The translations under genes were made by a program, and so were the position numbers. From positions 56,001 through 120,000 of the forward strand of contig CAUYUJ010020170.1 of the NCBI GenBank assembly GCA_963575745.1: DNA of 64,000 nt. The letters run 5' to 3'. The stretch is from Prorocentrum cordatum (lineage: Eukaryota > Sar > Dinophyceae > Prorocentrales > Prorocentraceae). This document shows, one piece after another, positions 10,501 through 22,300 of the stretch; position 1 is the stretch's first letter, and each line of letters opens with the position of its first letter. The notes beneath the pieces were generated by a model. That model had not been told where the DNA came from. It saw only the letters and a list, made by a program, of their open reading frames with translations, and made no database searches.

Positions 10501-11360
10501 GATGTCACGTAGTCATCTTTCTTGAGGGCGGTTCTGAAGCTCTCCTTCTTGAAAGCTTCTCGTGAACCTCCATGCGTGATTGTCAAGGGGGCTTTACTTC
10601 GCACATCCTTGAACGCGTCACTCTGCAAAACTCGGCTGACGGCGTTGCCGAGGGCGGTGTAATAGGCGTCGTTGATCTTCGCCAACCCCGTACTCGTCAG
10701 GTCATCGGCCTTGCGCTTGACGACGGCCTTGACCATCGCTGCACAACTTCGCGGCCGTCAAGACCACTCGCCGTAGATCGCTTGAACCATCAGCAGCAGG
10801 TGATGGATGACGTCGAGGGAGGAGGAGGAGGACGAGGAGGAAGCGGAAAGAGGGAGAAGGAAAAGGGGGGATGAGGTGAAGAAGGGTGAGGAAGAGGAGG
10901 AGGAGGAGGCGGAGGAGGGAGATAGATGAGGCAGGAGGAGGATGCGGGCGCAAGGGGGGGAGGGGGGAGTAGGAGGAGGGAGGGAGGCCTAAGAGACCAT
11001 AGGTAGGAGAGAGGAGGAGGAGGAGGAGGAGAACGACCAGGAGGGGAGGATGGCAATGGGGGAAGGGGCACCAGGAGGAGGGAGGAGGAGGAGGAGGAGT
11101 AGGAGGAGGAGGAGGAGGAGGACCTCGGACATCGAACACTGCGCCACTGGACGTGCACATCCCTAAAACTTTAGTCCAAAAACTTTAATCCGACAACTTT
11201 AGTTATGACCTGGAATCTCGGGCACCGAGAACTTTAGTCGAAAAACTTTAGTTATGACCCTAAGGTGGCGGGCGCGTACCTTAGGGTTACAGACCTTCCG
11301 GGCGCGCCGGTTCGCTGTAAGGGGGGGTCGTCGTCATCGTCGTCGTCGTCGTCGTCGCCA

Positions 11361-11396
<36 letters not shown>

Positions 11397-12208
11397 CCGT
11401 CGCCGCCGTCGTCGTTGTCGTCGTCGTCGTCGTCGTCTCGGACTCTTGGGGGGTTACAGACTTCCCGCGCGCCCCAGGGTGCCATAACCCCAAGGCGTTA
11501 GCCATGACCGACGATTCTTGGGCCCGCCGCCCTGCTGTAAGGGGGGGGTCTCTGAGCCCCACATCTTATAGCATCTGGGCGCGCGACGCGGTGTTGGAGC
11601 CCCGCCGCCGAATGCACTCCAAGGTCCCCCTGGCACCGCCGTAGCCCCAGGATGGCCCGCCCCGGAGTGACCCCGCGAATGGGGATACAGCGCCCATGTG
11701 CGCGCATGGGCACTCTAAGGGAGGGGTTTCTGAGCCCCACCCGTTACAGCGTGGCCTCCTCCTCCAATCCTCCTCCTCATCCTCCTCATCCTCCTCATCC
11801 TCCTCCTCATCCTCCTCCGCCTCCTCCTCGCCCTCCCACCTCATCATCCTCCTCATCCTCCTTCCCCCCCTCCCTCATCCTCGTATTTCTCCTCCTCCTC
11901 CGCCTCCTCCTCCTTCAAACTTCTCCTCCTCCTCCTCCTCCTTCCTCCTCCTCCTCCTCCTCCTCCTCCTCCTCCTCCTCCTCCTCCTCCTCCCCCTCCC
12001 CCTCCCCCTCGTCCTCCTCATCCTCCTCTTCATCCTCCCCCCCCTCCTCCCCCCCCTCAATCCTCATCATCCTCATCGTCATCGTCAATCCTCATCATCC
12101 TCATCATCCTCATCAAAAGTCGAATGCCCGATCGCCCCCCCCCCCGCCAAAAAACATGATCACATCATGCTCCTCCTCCTCCTCCTCCTCCTCCTCCTCC
12201 TCCTCCTG

Positions 12209-12248
<40 letters not shown>

Positions 12249-12316
12249 GAATCCTCCTCCTCCTCCTCATCCTCCTCCTCCTCATCATCATCATCATGAG
12301 CATCATCATCATGATT

Positions 12317-12360
<44 letters not shown>

Positions 12361-13729
12361 TATCCTCGCGTCCTCATCATATATCAGTTCCTCTCGACGT
12401 CGGCCTCATCCTCATCCACCTCAATCATATATCAGCTGCATTTTTGACCTCAACTCATTCCTCATTCATCATTCCTCCGCTGCCTCCTTATCCTCATTCC
12501 TTCGCCTCCTCATCCTGCCCCTGCTCGTGCCCCCTCTTGCGGCCCTGCAAATGCTCCTACACCTGCTGCGGAGCTCCGGGAGGTGCCACGCGAGAGGGCG
12601 AAGGCGGAGGAGCACCGTCCGGATGGAGGAGGAGCAGGAAGAAGAAGAAGGAGGAGGAGGAGGAGGAGGATAGGGGAGGAGGAACAGCATAGGATTGACA
12701 TCGCCCCTGCAGGGCCGAAGAAGGAACAACAAAGATAGGAGGAGGAGGAGGAGGAGGAGGAGGAGGAAGAGGAGGAGGAGGAGGAGGAGGAGGAGGGAGG
12801 AGGGAGGAGGAGGAGAAGGAGGGGGTTGAGGAGGAGGAGGACGAGGAGGAGGACCTATCGAACACTGCGCTGGACGTGCACAATCACCCCTGCTTGTGAT
12901 ACCAGCACCACCCGTGAATTGAATCACCACCAGTGAAATCCCCGCGAAAATGCCTACTTGCCTGCAATGCCAATCGTCGTCCACTCGTGGTCGATGTGCT
13001 TCATGAGTTGCATCGCATTGGTGATGCTAGTGAACTTGGCGGGGTCAGCCTGCAAGGCGATTGTCGAATCGCAGCATTCGTATCCCGAGTGGGGTGCGAA
13101 AGCCTGAAGAGTAGGAAGAGGATGACGAGAAGGAGCAGGGCGATGAGGAGTGGGAGCACGAGCAGCAGGAGGGAAGAGCAGGGGGGAGCAGGAAGAGGCG
13201 GGTGGGAAGGAGGATCAGGAGGAAGGGGATGAGAAAGTGCAAGTGGCATCCGGAAACCATCTCGAAGACTTCGCAACAGATTGAGGTTCCAGGTTCGAGG
13301 TTCGAGGTTCGATGTCCGAGGTTCGAGGACGACGACGACGACGACGACGACGACGAGTTTCGAACATCAGGCCTTGCATTCTTTCTTAGTCCCAATCCCA
13401 AGCACAGAAGTAGGCCGCTTCTCGGTCACCGCGTTGGACTTGGCAGCATCGAACTCAGCGTCAGACTTGAGAAACGTCATGTGGACCTTGGCGCCAGTGG
13501 CCTTGGCATTGACAGGCGCCTCCCGGAGAATTGATGCAAAGGCTTTGTGGCGCTCTTCAAAGTCCGGAGTGATCCAAACCTTCCTGCGCGTATGTAGGGT
13601 GTCAGCGTATTTGATACCTGGCCCATTCGATTCCAATAGCAACCGCGCGGACATCACATACCCCCCCTTCAAGACAGCAGCAAGTTCGATGCGATCACCC
13701 GGACGAGCAGGGTCAGTGACGATGAAGAC
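7549..13729 (-). CDS. Five-exon gene of unknown function, 5' end not found
   Basis: Exons by splice signals and phase: 13729-13373, 13049-12962, 11162-11124, 10738-9807 and 9516-7549. They join without a stop into about 1127 residues, and every phase agrees. Donors are GC (13372), GC (GCAAGT, 12961), GT (11123) and GT (9806). All acceptors are AG and most exons start with G, as is usual in dinoflagellates. The last exon carries an Asp/Gly-rich acidic loop (near 8170) and ends in Lys runs, a Ser run and ESGDSA. The fourth begins MVKAVVKRKADDL. No family is recognised; overall the protein is helical and charged, perhaps nuclear. A true start upstream of 13729 was not seen; the ATG at 10736 is an alternative start. 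The introns are packed with triplet repeats, listed separately. Confidence 0.7.
9517..9806 (-). other. Pyrimidine-rich intron with AG|GTCC at both borders
   Basis: On the minus strand the donor is AAG|GTCCAT and the acceptor CCCAG|GTCCTG, so GGTCC is repeated at both junctions. The phase is 0 on both sides and the protein reads S-K-V-L-S across the join. The body is (CCT)n interrupted by a 25-base unique segment near 9650-9680. Confidence 0.8.
10800..11123 (+). repeat. (AGG)n tract inside intron 3
   Basis: The plus strand is AGG/GGA-rich, so the transcribed sense is a long pyrimidine tract leading toward the acceptor at 10739. Confidence 0.85.
11163..11760. repeat. Cluster of short direct repeats inside intron 2
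   Basis: AACTTTAGTTATGACC-like phrases occur near 11195-11215 and 11240-11258. A module with TTACAGACTTCCCGCGCGCC (or a close variant) recurs at 11286 and 11455. TGTAAGGGGGGG followed by TCTGAGCCCCAC recurs at 11535-11565 and in variant form at 11715-11740, and TGTAAGGGGGGG also at 11316. A (GTC)/(GCC)n tract fills 11328-11437. Confidence 0.65.
11755..12370 (+). repeat. (CCT)n and (CAT)n microsatellite block inside intron 2
   Basis: Runs of CCT/CCTCAT up to 12060 are followed by (CCT)n and (CAT)n from 12165 to 12365. The block explains all long frames here. Confidence 0.95.
12640..12855 (+). repeat. (GGA)n microsatellite inside intron 2
   Basis: Nearly uninterrupted GGA/GGAA triplets with one 60-base unique insert near 12675-12735. 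Confidence 0.9.
12850..12890 (-). pseudogene. Duplicated, broken copy of exon 3
   Basis: The minus strand here reads GTGCACGTCCAGCGCAGTG and then a shortened TTCGATAG before GTCCTCC. The used exon at 11162-11124 has the same phrase with two extra bases and an intact end (GATGTCCGAG). In the phase set by the preceding exon this copy hits TAG, so it looks like a dead duplicate. Both copies sit directly before (CCT)n on the sense strand. Confidence 0.55.
13287..13358 (+). repeat. AGGTTCG tandem units and (GAC)n in intron 1
   Basis: Five units of GAGGTTCGA-like sequence at 13287-13328 are followed by (GAC)n to 13356. Confidence 0.8.
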
Positions 13730-13974
13730 CTTGCGAAGGGAAATGAGCGGAGTTCGTTATTCCAACTCATCATAGTCCCTTCTCCCTATAGTTTCCCCCA
13801 GACGAAGACACTGCATATACCCCTGCAATACACCGCAAAGACCCCTGCAACGACATTGCAAAGGCCCCTGCAAAGACCTGTGAGACGCCTGACCAAGAGG
13901 GCCCAGAAGCAATCTACGATGTGCGACGAGGCCGCAACACCAGTGGCAGAAGCGCGCGCGCCCCATGCTGCGTT
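13730..13974. other. Upstream flank with CCCTGCAA repeats
   Basis: Holds several CCCTGCAAAGACC/CCCTGCAATACACC-type phrases (13821-13880), the same kind of phrase as at 19215-19280 next to the hAT-like gene. No further 5' exon of the gene below could be supported. Confidence 0.4.
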
Positions 13975-14056
13975 ATTGGGCTCCTCTTGGGGCCCTCTTG
14001 GAGCCTTCTGGGGCCCCTCTTGGAGCCCTACTGCGGAGAGTACCTTGAGAGGCCCC
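13975..14056 (-). repeat. CCAAGAGGGCCC-type dispersed repeat, inverted copy
   Basis: GGGCTCCTCTTGGGGCCCTC-type units, reverse orientation relative to 4.3 and 6.4 kb. Confidence 0.7.
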
Positions 14057-14079
14057 CAGCGGGCTGGTGAACAGTTTTT

Positions 14080-14400
14080 CTGGTAATGTAATCGGCGTGC
14101 GTGTGGGTTGTTCGAGAGGGGTGCGTGTGGGTGTGCGGCGTGTGCGCGTGTGGCAATGTAATCGGCGTGCGTGTGGGTGTTTTTTTGGGGGGTGGTTTTG
14201 GGTTGTTGCGAGAGAAGAGATGGTTGGTGCAATGGGCGTGCGAGGAAGGTCTCAAGCGCTCCTAGAGGCCCCACGGGTCCCACTGGTCCCACAGGCCCTA
14301 TACAGGTCCCACGTCCCTCAAGCCTCATAGGTACCACAGCCCCAACAAGTAGTTTGGGTTGAGGTCGTTTGGTTTGGGGGGGCTTGCGTGAGATGAGGTA
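14080..14400 (+). repeat. GTGCGTGTGG units and CCCAC module leading into a minisatellite
   Basis: TGTAATCGGCGTGCGTGTGGG occurs twice in near-identical form at 14087 and 14156. From 14250 to 14360 the CCCAC-repeat module shared with 1.86-1.99 kb follows, ending in TAGTTTGGGTT. Confidence 0.65.
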
Positions 14401-16960
14401 GGTTGGGTTTGGGGCTGCTTGCGGGAGCTGAGTTTTTTTTCTGGAGTTTACAGAGATTGCTCGTTGGGTTTGGAAGGCTTGCGGAAGATGAGGTAGGTTG
14501 CGTTTTAGGCCGCTGGCGGGAGCTGCCAGAGGTTGCAGAATTGAGGTTGGTTGGGTTTGGAATGATTATGGGAGATGATGGCTTGGGTTTGGGGTTGCTG
14601 GCTTGGGCTGACGGGAAATGATGTAGGATGGGTTTGGGGCTGCTCGCGGGAGCTGATGTAGTTTGGGTTCCAGAGGTGGCAGGCGTTGATGCAGGTTGGG
14701 TTTGGAAGGCGTGCGGAAATGAGGTAGGTTGGGGTTGGGGCTGCTGGCGGGAGCTGATGTAGTTTGGGTTCCAGAGGTGGCAGGCGTTGATGCAGGTTGG
14801 GTTTGGAAGGCGTGCGGAAATGAGGTAGGTTGGGGTTGGGGCTGCTGGCGGGAGCTGATGTAGTTCGGGTTCCCAGGGGATGCAGAAGTTGAAGTGCGTT
14901 GGGTTCGGGGCTGCTGGCGGGAGCTGGTATAGTTTGGTTTAGCAGAGGTTACAGAAACTGAGGCAGGTTGGGTTTGGGAAGCTTGCGTGGGATGAGGCAG
15001 GTTGGGTTTGGGTCTGCTGGCGGGAGCCAGTGTAGTGTGGGTGTCTTGAGGTTGCACAAGTTGAGGTAGGTTGGGTTTGGAAGGCTCGTGTGAGATGAGG
15101 TAGGTTGGGTTTGGGGCTGCTGGCGGGAGCCGGTGTAGTTTGGGTTTAAGTTGAGGATGATTGGGCTTGGAAGAGGTGGGATATGATGTAGGTTCGGTTT
15201 GGGGCTGCTGGCTAAAGCTACGGTAGTTTTGGTTTCCACAGGTTGCACAAGTTGTAGGTTGGGTGTGGATCGCCCCTGGGGGCCCAAGAGGGACCCAAGA
15301 GTGGCCCAACAGTGCCCCAAGAGGGCTCCTTCAGGCGGCCCAACGGGGCCCAAAGAGAGCGCAGGAGATCATCCAGAACTGCCCCCCAGAGGCGGACCCC
15401 CCTGTGGGGGAGTCCAAAAGGGGCCCGTGGACTTCCGACGGAGGGGGCCGCTCTTAGAGCCCCATGGGGGCGGGAGCTGAGGTAGTGTGGGTTCCAGAGG
15501 TTGCAGAAGTTGGGGTGGGTTTGCGTGAGGAAAGCTTGCGTGAAATGAGGTAGGTTGGGTTTGGGGTGCTGCTGGCGGGAGCTGAAGAGGTTGCAGAAGT
15601 TGAGGGGCGTTGGGTTTGGAATGCTTGCAGGAGATCAGGTAGGGGCTGCTGGCGGGAGCTGAGGTAGTTTGGTATTCCAGAGAGTTGATGTATATGGGGG
15701 TTGGAATGCTTGCGGGAGGCGAGAGAGGGTGGTGGTGCTGCTGACGGGATCTGATGTACTGTGTATGTCCAGGGCTTGCAGAAGTTGAGGCATGTTGGTT
15801 GGGTTTGGGAGGCTTGCGGGAGGTGAGGTTGGGTTTGGGGCTGCTGGCGTGAGCTGGTGTAGTTTTGGGCCGCATGCGGGAGGCTTGGGCCGCATGCGGG
15901 AGCTGAGGGCGTTTGGATATCCAGGGGCTTGCGGGAGACGGGTATGCGGGAGTTTGGACGTCCAGGGGCATGCGGGAGCTGAGGGCGTTTGGATGTCCAG
16001 GTACGGGTTCCCAGAAGTTTCAGAAATTGACGTAGATCGGGTTTGGAAGGCTTGCGGGGAATGAGGCAGGTTGGGTTTGGGGCTTCTGGCGGGGGCTGGG
16101 GTAATTTGGGTTTCCGAGGTTGCAGAAACTGAAGCATGTTGAGTGGACGGGAGTTTCCGAGATGCGGTAGTTTCTGCTGACGGGAGTTGAGTAGTTTGGG
16201 GTTGCTGGTTGCATCTGAGGTAGCATGGTTTTCCAGAGGGTGTAGACGTTGAAGGTCGGGTTTGGAATGTTTTCGGGAGATTTCTTGGTTAGGTTGGGTT
16301 TTGGGCTGCGGGCTGGAGGTGGCGCAGCTAGGGTTTCCAGAGGTTGCAGAAGTAGATGTGGGTTGGGTTTGGATGGAAGGCTTCCGGGGGTGAGGTAAGG
16401 TAGTTTGGTTGCAGAAGTTGATGTAGGTTGGATTTGCTTGCGGGAGATGAGGTAGGTTGGGTTTATGGGGTTGCTGACGGGAGCCGAGGTAGTTCGTTCT
16501 TCAGAAGTTGCAGAGGTTGAGATAGGTTGGGCTTGGAAGGCCTGCGGGGGATGCGTCAGGTTGGACTTGGGGCTGCTGACGGGAGCTGATTAGGTATTTT
16601 GGGTTCCCAGAGGTTGGCGAAGTTGGCGCAGGGTGGGTTTGTGGGGGCTGCTGGCGGAAGATCCGGCAGCTGAGGTGTTCAGATGTTGCAGGTGTTCATG
16701 TAAGTTGGGTGTGGGCGGTGGGGCTGCTGACGGGGGCTGCGGTAGTTTGGGTTTCCAGAAGTTGGAGGTTGAAATAGGTTGGGTTTGGACGGCCTGCGGG
16801 GGATGCGTCAGGTTTGACTTGGGGCTGATGGCGGGAGCTGAGGTAGTTTGGGTTTCCAGAGGTTGCAGACGTAGGTGTAGGTTGGCTTTGGAGCTGCTGG
16901 ATGGATGGAGCTGTAAGTTGGCTTTAGAGCGCCCAGATTACTGGAGGCCCAGGCTTCCAA
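14400..16960 (-). repeat. 2.5-kb minisatellite, unit about 100 bases
   Basis: The unit contains GCTGCTGGCGGGAGCTGATG, TAGTTTGGGTTCCAGAGG, TTGCAGAAGTTGAGG and TAGGTTGGGTTTGGAAGG. Adjacent copies begin at about 14638, 14738 and 14839, giving a period near 100. Copies diverge rightward and the array is cut at 15270-15475 by a non-repeat insert that includes CCAAGAGGGCCC-type units. Minus-strand frames rich in Pro/Asn/Gln are translations of the repeat and have no stable reading frame. Confidence 0.85.
15275..15400 (+). repeat. CCAAGAGGGCCC-type repeat inserted in the minisatellite
   Basis: Units such as GGCCCAAGAGGGACCCAAGA interrupt the 100-bp array. Confidence 0.65.
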
Positions 16961-17269
16961 CGACGTGACCTCCTCGATTTGGGGTGTCCCTTCCCGAGTT
17001 CCGATGTCGTTATTTGTGCCAGTACTGAAACTAATTTGACCTCTGGAGGCCAACAACGGGCTTGACTGTTAAAAACCAGCCCGCATGCTACATGAGCCCA
17101 CGGGAAGATGTCCGGAGCGATTGTCCGCAGGGGCAGGCATACCATCGGCCTCTAAGCTCCGTCCTGTCGTGATTGCTGGCGAGGCGGTGCGCAAATCTCG
17201 TATTTGCTGACAGGTGTGCGTCGGCACTCCAATGGCGGGTATTCCCAGCGTGGCGTGCACCGCTCACCC
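16961..17269. other. Unique spacer, no gene seen
   Basis: No repeat and no supportable frame between the two minisatellites. Confidence 0.4.
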
Positions 17270-18300
17270 AGATCTGTTCTAAGCTGGTGGGTGGATCCGT
17301 TCTAGGCTGGTGGGTCTACCCAGACCTCTAGGTCTTTCGTCGATGGATGTGTGATATTTTCGATAGATCTGGACGTGCACCGCTCATACAGATCTGTTCA
17401 AAGCTGGTGGGTCTTCCGTCGATGGATCTGTTCTAATCTGTTCTAAGCTGGTGGGTCTTTTGTCGATGGATCTGTTCTTAGCTAGTGGGTCTTTTGTCGA
17501 TTAAGCCGGTGGGTTTTTGCCAGCTCTATACTGGTGGGTCCTTTGTCGATGGATATGTTTTAACCTGATGGGTCTTTCGGTCCTAGCTGGCTGGCTGAGG
17601 TAAGCGGCCGCGAGAGGACCCGGGGGAGCCTGTTTGAGACAAACACAGCCGCGGCACGCGCTCTCTCTCTCTTTATTTCTCTCTTGAGGTCCCAGTGGGT
17701 GTGCCCGCATGCGCCCCACGCACCCGTCGCGGCACACCCCTCACACGGGGTCTTCGGGATCTTCGAGGACCATTGGGGGCCCCGTGTTCACCAAATCACG
17801 AGATCAGATCTCTGAGGTACCGCGGCCCCTCTGTCGTCGTGCACCGCTCACCCAGATCTGTTCTAAGATGGTGGGTCTTTTGCCGATGGATCTGTTCTAG
17901 GCTTGTGGGTCTTTTGTCGATGGACCTGGATGAGCACAGCTCACCCCGATCTGTTCTAAGCTGGTGTTTTTTGTCGATGGATATGGTCTTTTGTCGATGG
18001 ATCTACCCAGACCTATTTTAAGCATGTGGGTCTTTTGTCGTTGGATCTGTGATATTTTGTCGATGGATCTGGATGGATATTTTGTCGATTCTGGGCTGGT
18101 TTTGTCGATGGATCTGTCCTGAGCTGGTGGGTCTTCCGTCGGGATCTGGTCTAAGCTGGCGGGTCTTTTGACGATGGATCTGTTCTAACCTTGGGGGTCT
18201 TTTGTCGATCGATCTGTTCTATGCCGGTGGGTCTTTTGTCGATGGATCTGTGGTTTTTGTCGATTAGGCTGGTGGGTCTTTTGCCGATGGATCTGGATGT
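17270..18300 (+). repeat. Minisatellite with 34-base unit
   Basis: The unit reads TCTGTTCTAAGCTGG then TGGGTCTTTTGTCGATGGA. It is clearest at 17434-17500 and 17850-18300. The array is interrupted by 17575-17840, a unique insert that holds one CCCCTCACACGG copy of the neighbouring repeat family and a CT-rich tract. Confidence 0.85.
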
Positions 18301-18780
18301 GCACCGCTTACCCCTCACACGGTTCGTGGCCCCATGCGGAGCTTCACCGACGGCCCCAGTGGGTGCGCCTGCATGCGTCCCCCACAATTTCGGCACACAC
18401 CTTCACACGTTTCGTTGCCCCATTGGGAACTCCACCGAAGATACAGGCGGGCGTGCCCGCATGCGTCCCCCACAACCATTTCGGCATACCCCTCACACGT
18501 TTCGTGGCCCCACAGGGAGCCCCACCAAAGGCTTCAGTGGCTACACGCGTCCCCGCCGCAAATTTCGGCACACCCCTCACACGCGTCGTGGCCCCATTGG
18601 TTGCTCCACCGAAGATCCAAGTGGCCGCATGCGTCCCCACCACCCATGTCGGCACCCCCATCACACGCTTCGTGGCCCCATCGGGAGCTCCACCAAAAGC
18701 CCCCGTGGCGGTGCCCACATGCGTCCCGCCACTCATTCCGGCACACCATTCACACGTGTTGTGGCCCTAGGGGCTCCACC
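18300..18780 (+). repeat. Tandem repeat of about 84 bases with CCCCTCACACG core
   Basis: Six copies each carry CCCCTCACACGTTTCGTGG, CCCCA, GGGAGCTCCACC, AAG and a GCATGCGTCCCCC stretch. The conserved half is the reverse complement of the 89-bp array at 50.65-51.10 kb. Confidence 0.85.
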
Positions 18781-18924
18781 GAAGACGATGCTCACACCAG
18801 CGTTACCAGCTGCATATGGTTGGGCCCTTCGTCAGGCGAATGGTTGCCAATGCGTTTTCGTTGTCTCCGTGGCAGGGGGCCAAGAGGGCCTCAATATGGC
18901 ACTGCAGTGGTCACTTTGAGGGAC

Positions 18925-19110
18925 AAGATGTCGTTGGTCTTGGGAGCCCTCTTGGTCTTGGGGGCCCTCTTGGGGCCCTGTTGGAGCTTTCTTGGGTCCC
19001 TCTTCGAGCCCCCAAGGGGCCCTCTCGTGCGCTAAGGGGGTTCCAGGAGGGCCCCCAGAGGGCATTCGCAAGTCCCGAGGTTCCCAAGAGGGCCCCAAGA
19101 GGGCCCCAAT
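18925..19110. repeat. CCAAGAGGGCCC-type repeat in both orientations
   Basis: GGGGGCCCTCTTGGGGCCC-type units at 18940-19015 face CCCAAGAGGGCCCCAAGAGG-type units at 19080-19110, giving an imperfect inverted repeat. Confidence 0.7.
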
Positions 19111-19306
19111 GCAATGCCATGCAAACGGCCCTGCAATATCCTGCAAACGATGGTCGCTTAACCCGACCAGCTTTTTTTTCGAGAGCCTCTCCCTACCCTC
19201 TCCCCTGGACCCCTGAAACGTCTCCCTGCAATGCCCTGCAAACCAGACACTTGACATGCCCTGCAGTACCCTGCAAAGACCCTGGGGCCGCGACGCATCA
19301 GAGGGG

Positions 19307-22300
19307 TCATGCGACCCTTCCCAGAGACCCCACGGGGCAATAGAATGTGGGCACCACGACTGCGGGACTAGAGCACGGGTTCAATGCCAAGGTTGGGTAG
19401 GAGCACAGTAAAATCGAGCTGAGCGTAAGTGGGCTCAGCGGCGGCACGCCTGCGCCGAATGGCACGACGCCCGTCTCCCTCGCCCCCGCCTGCCGGGTGG
19501 AAGGGGGAGGGCGGGGGAGGCGGGAGGAGGGGGCGGAGGAGGAGGAGGAATGGGAGGAGAAGGAAGAGGATGATGAGGGTGAGACCAACGTCTCTGCCCA
19601 TTCTATTGGCCTGGGGGGCCTGGGGGGATGCGTCGAGGCGTCTTGGGGCCACTCGGGCCGTCGTGGAACCCCTAGCAACCCCCAGTGGAACTCGCCCTGC
19701 CTGGGTGGGGAAACGGGTTTGGTACGTCCTGGGGGGCGGGTTTGGTCGCCCATTCACCTTCGCTTCAGAACGGCTGGACACGCGCTGCAATCCCAGCGCA
19801 ACCATAGCATCCCTCACTTCCCTCGAGTCCACGTCGTCAGGCAAGAAGGCATTGAGCCCGTGGAGGTGTTCTCGAGGCCACGGGCGGCCACCTGCAGACA
19901 TTGTCTTCACCCTGTCTTCGGCGCGCAACCGCGCCCGATCAACGCTTGCTTGGTGTTTGTCATGGTCGGTTGCCTGGGCTTCGAGGTCAGCTGCAATCTC
20001 GCTCTGCAGGAGGGCGCCATCCTTGAAGGCAGCTATCCGCTTCTTAAGCTCCTTGTCCGCGTTGAACTCCATCTCCTTCCTGTGCTTGTCGGTCATGTAA
20101 TCATCGCCGCCGTCCAAGTCGACATCGATGGACTGACTCGAACGACTCTGCTTCGCCTGCTGCACGCCCTCCCTGCGACACCGCAGCCAGCCAATCTCGG
20201 TAAGTCGCTTCTTCTTGTCTGGCTCCTGGTCGCCGCCCTCGTCGCCGGCATGGCTGATCGCCTTCCTCACGCCCGCATTGACGCTAGAACCTGGCGGGCC
20301 ACCTTGCCGACAAGCACCGTAGCATTGAATCCAGACCTGACGTGCTTCGGCGTGCATCTTATCCAGCTCATCGGCCGAGCGGAGCTGCTTGTCGAGGATC
20401 AGTTTTGTGAGGTGGTGTTCCAGCGAACTGGTTGAACTTCCACCTGAGGATTGAGGGGAAATGTTTTTGAGGACTTTGCTGAAGCCCTGCTCGACCCCGG
20501 AACTGCTGCCGCCCATGCAGCCGTATGCAACCAAGAGCTGATCCAAAGCGTCGATCGGGTAACGTTGCCGAGTGCCATGGTGACGTTGAGTCTTCTCGAC
20601 AGCCGCTTTCCATGCATCCATGGTCGTGCATTTCGTGTCGACGTAGTGACGGCGTGCTATCCCTCGATGGCTTCGAACCTGCTCCTTGAGAGTCTCGGCG
20701 TCCACGTTCAGGAACAGAGCGAGGCGGTCCAAGTTGGCATCATCATGAATAGTGCCTTCATCGTCTGCTGATGCTGTGCTCCTCGAGTGCTTTCTGGTCT
20801 TGGACAAGTTCAGTGCGTTGAACGCCCTGATGGCCTCGAAATCTGTAAACTCCGACTTGACTACGGTGAGCGTTACTGTGTGCCATGCGATCATCCCGCC
20901 GTAGCACTCGGCGAGCATGGCATGCACTGCGACGTGAGGGCCACCGAAGGAGCGGACGTGGCCCTTGGAGGCGTCATAACTGCTCTTGCTGCTCCAGAAG
21001 AGGATCAGAAGCACTCCGAAACTTGAGTACCCGAAGCTCCAGAAGGGGGCCAGGAAAGGTACAAGTCTGTTCCTAGATATGCGATGGATGTGCAAGCATA
21101 TGCGTATGCATGTGCTACTAAGATATGTACGTGTCCGTATGTGTATGTATACCCATGTATTTTTCTAAATACATGCGTGCATGCTGTCTCGGAGGCGTAT
21201 TCCCTGGCCCCCCTTCTCAATACCTCTTCGCCTTGCCAGCATTCACGTTAACCGTCTTGGCCAGCTGGCTGATGGCGAACGACGTGTAGGTGTAGGTCAG
21301 CTTATGAGCATTCTTCTCCAGGAAAAGGTACTCGATGTTCTCGACGAAATTGGCGACTTCGTCGGCTTGAATAGCGACGTCCATATCTTCGGCATCTGTG
21401 AACGTTGTGAAGCAATACGCTTCGTCTGCAGCGTCGCTCATCATTGATAAAAGTAAGTACTCATCCTCCCTGAATCCAGCCAAAAACTGCTCAGCGACGT
21501 CAGCCTCTGCCCGACCAGCTCGCGCAGTACGGATCTTTTGAGCCGTCAGGAAAACAGCGCCAATCTTTCCCACGAACCTGCCAAGCCGTTTGGTGATGGA
21601 ACTGAAACGATGTTTAGCCATCCCCAGGTTCCGGACCAATCCACCAAGGGCTTCGTCAGGGGACATCACCTTGACAAAGTCTTCGAACCAGTCGCCGAAC
21701 ACGTCACTGCACTCGATAAGGTGGATGATGCCTCTTTTGCCCATGATGTACTTTTCGAGGGCATCGGCCATCTCCTGGTCGACTTTGAAGGTCCTGCTGA
21801 GCAGCCTCCTCGAGGCATGGGCCATGTCCAGGGTCACCGCAGATTGATGAGGGGCGAGAACATCGACGCCATCATGGCGAATGCCCTTGAGGAAAGGCTT
21901 AACAATGCCTCCCCCTCCCCCTCCTACTCCCCTCCTCCTGATTGTCCTCCCCCGTGTCCTCCCCCATCCCCCTCGTTGGGGAATGCGTTGCAGTGATTGG
22001 GGGTATTGGAGGCCTCGTTTTCTCTTGGTGGCATTGGGCCCCAACCTAGATAGTCCCAGGACGGCGCCAAGAAAGCCACAACGCGTTATGATATCATGTT
22101 TTTTGGGGGACGTCGTCGAAACGTGGGTTCGTGTGTTGACACCTCCGCCATCTGGCGAGCAGACAGCCTCTCGTCAGAGGCGCTGTCGATGACAAGCTGC
22201 CTGTGGATCGTGCGGAGGTGGTTGAAGAAATCCTCGTCATACTGCAAAATGCCAATGCTCTGTTTCGGACGTGGGCAACCGTAGTTGACCGTGGCGAATT

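Noticed and set aside
11696-12673. 325-residue Ser/Leu/Ile frame on the plus strand
   Set aside because: (CCT)n and (CAT)n repeat within an intron.
18191-18919. 242-residue plus-strand frame with repeated RFVAPLG-like phrases
   Set aside because: Produced by the 84-base tandem repeat, which shares no stable frame with its relatives.
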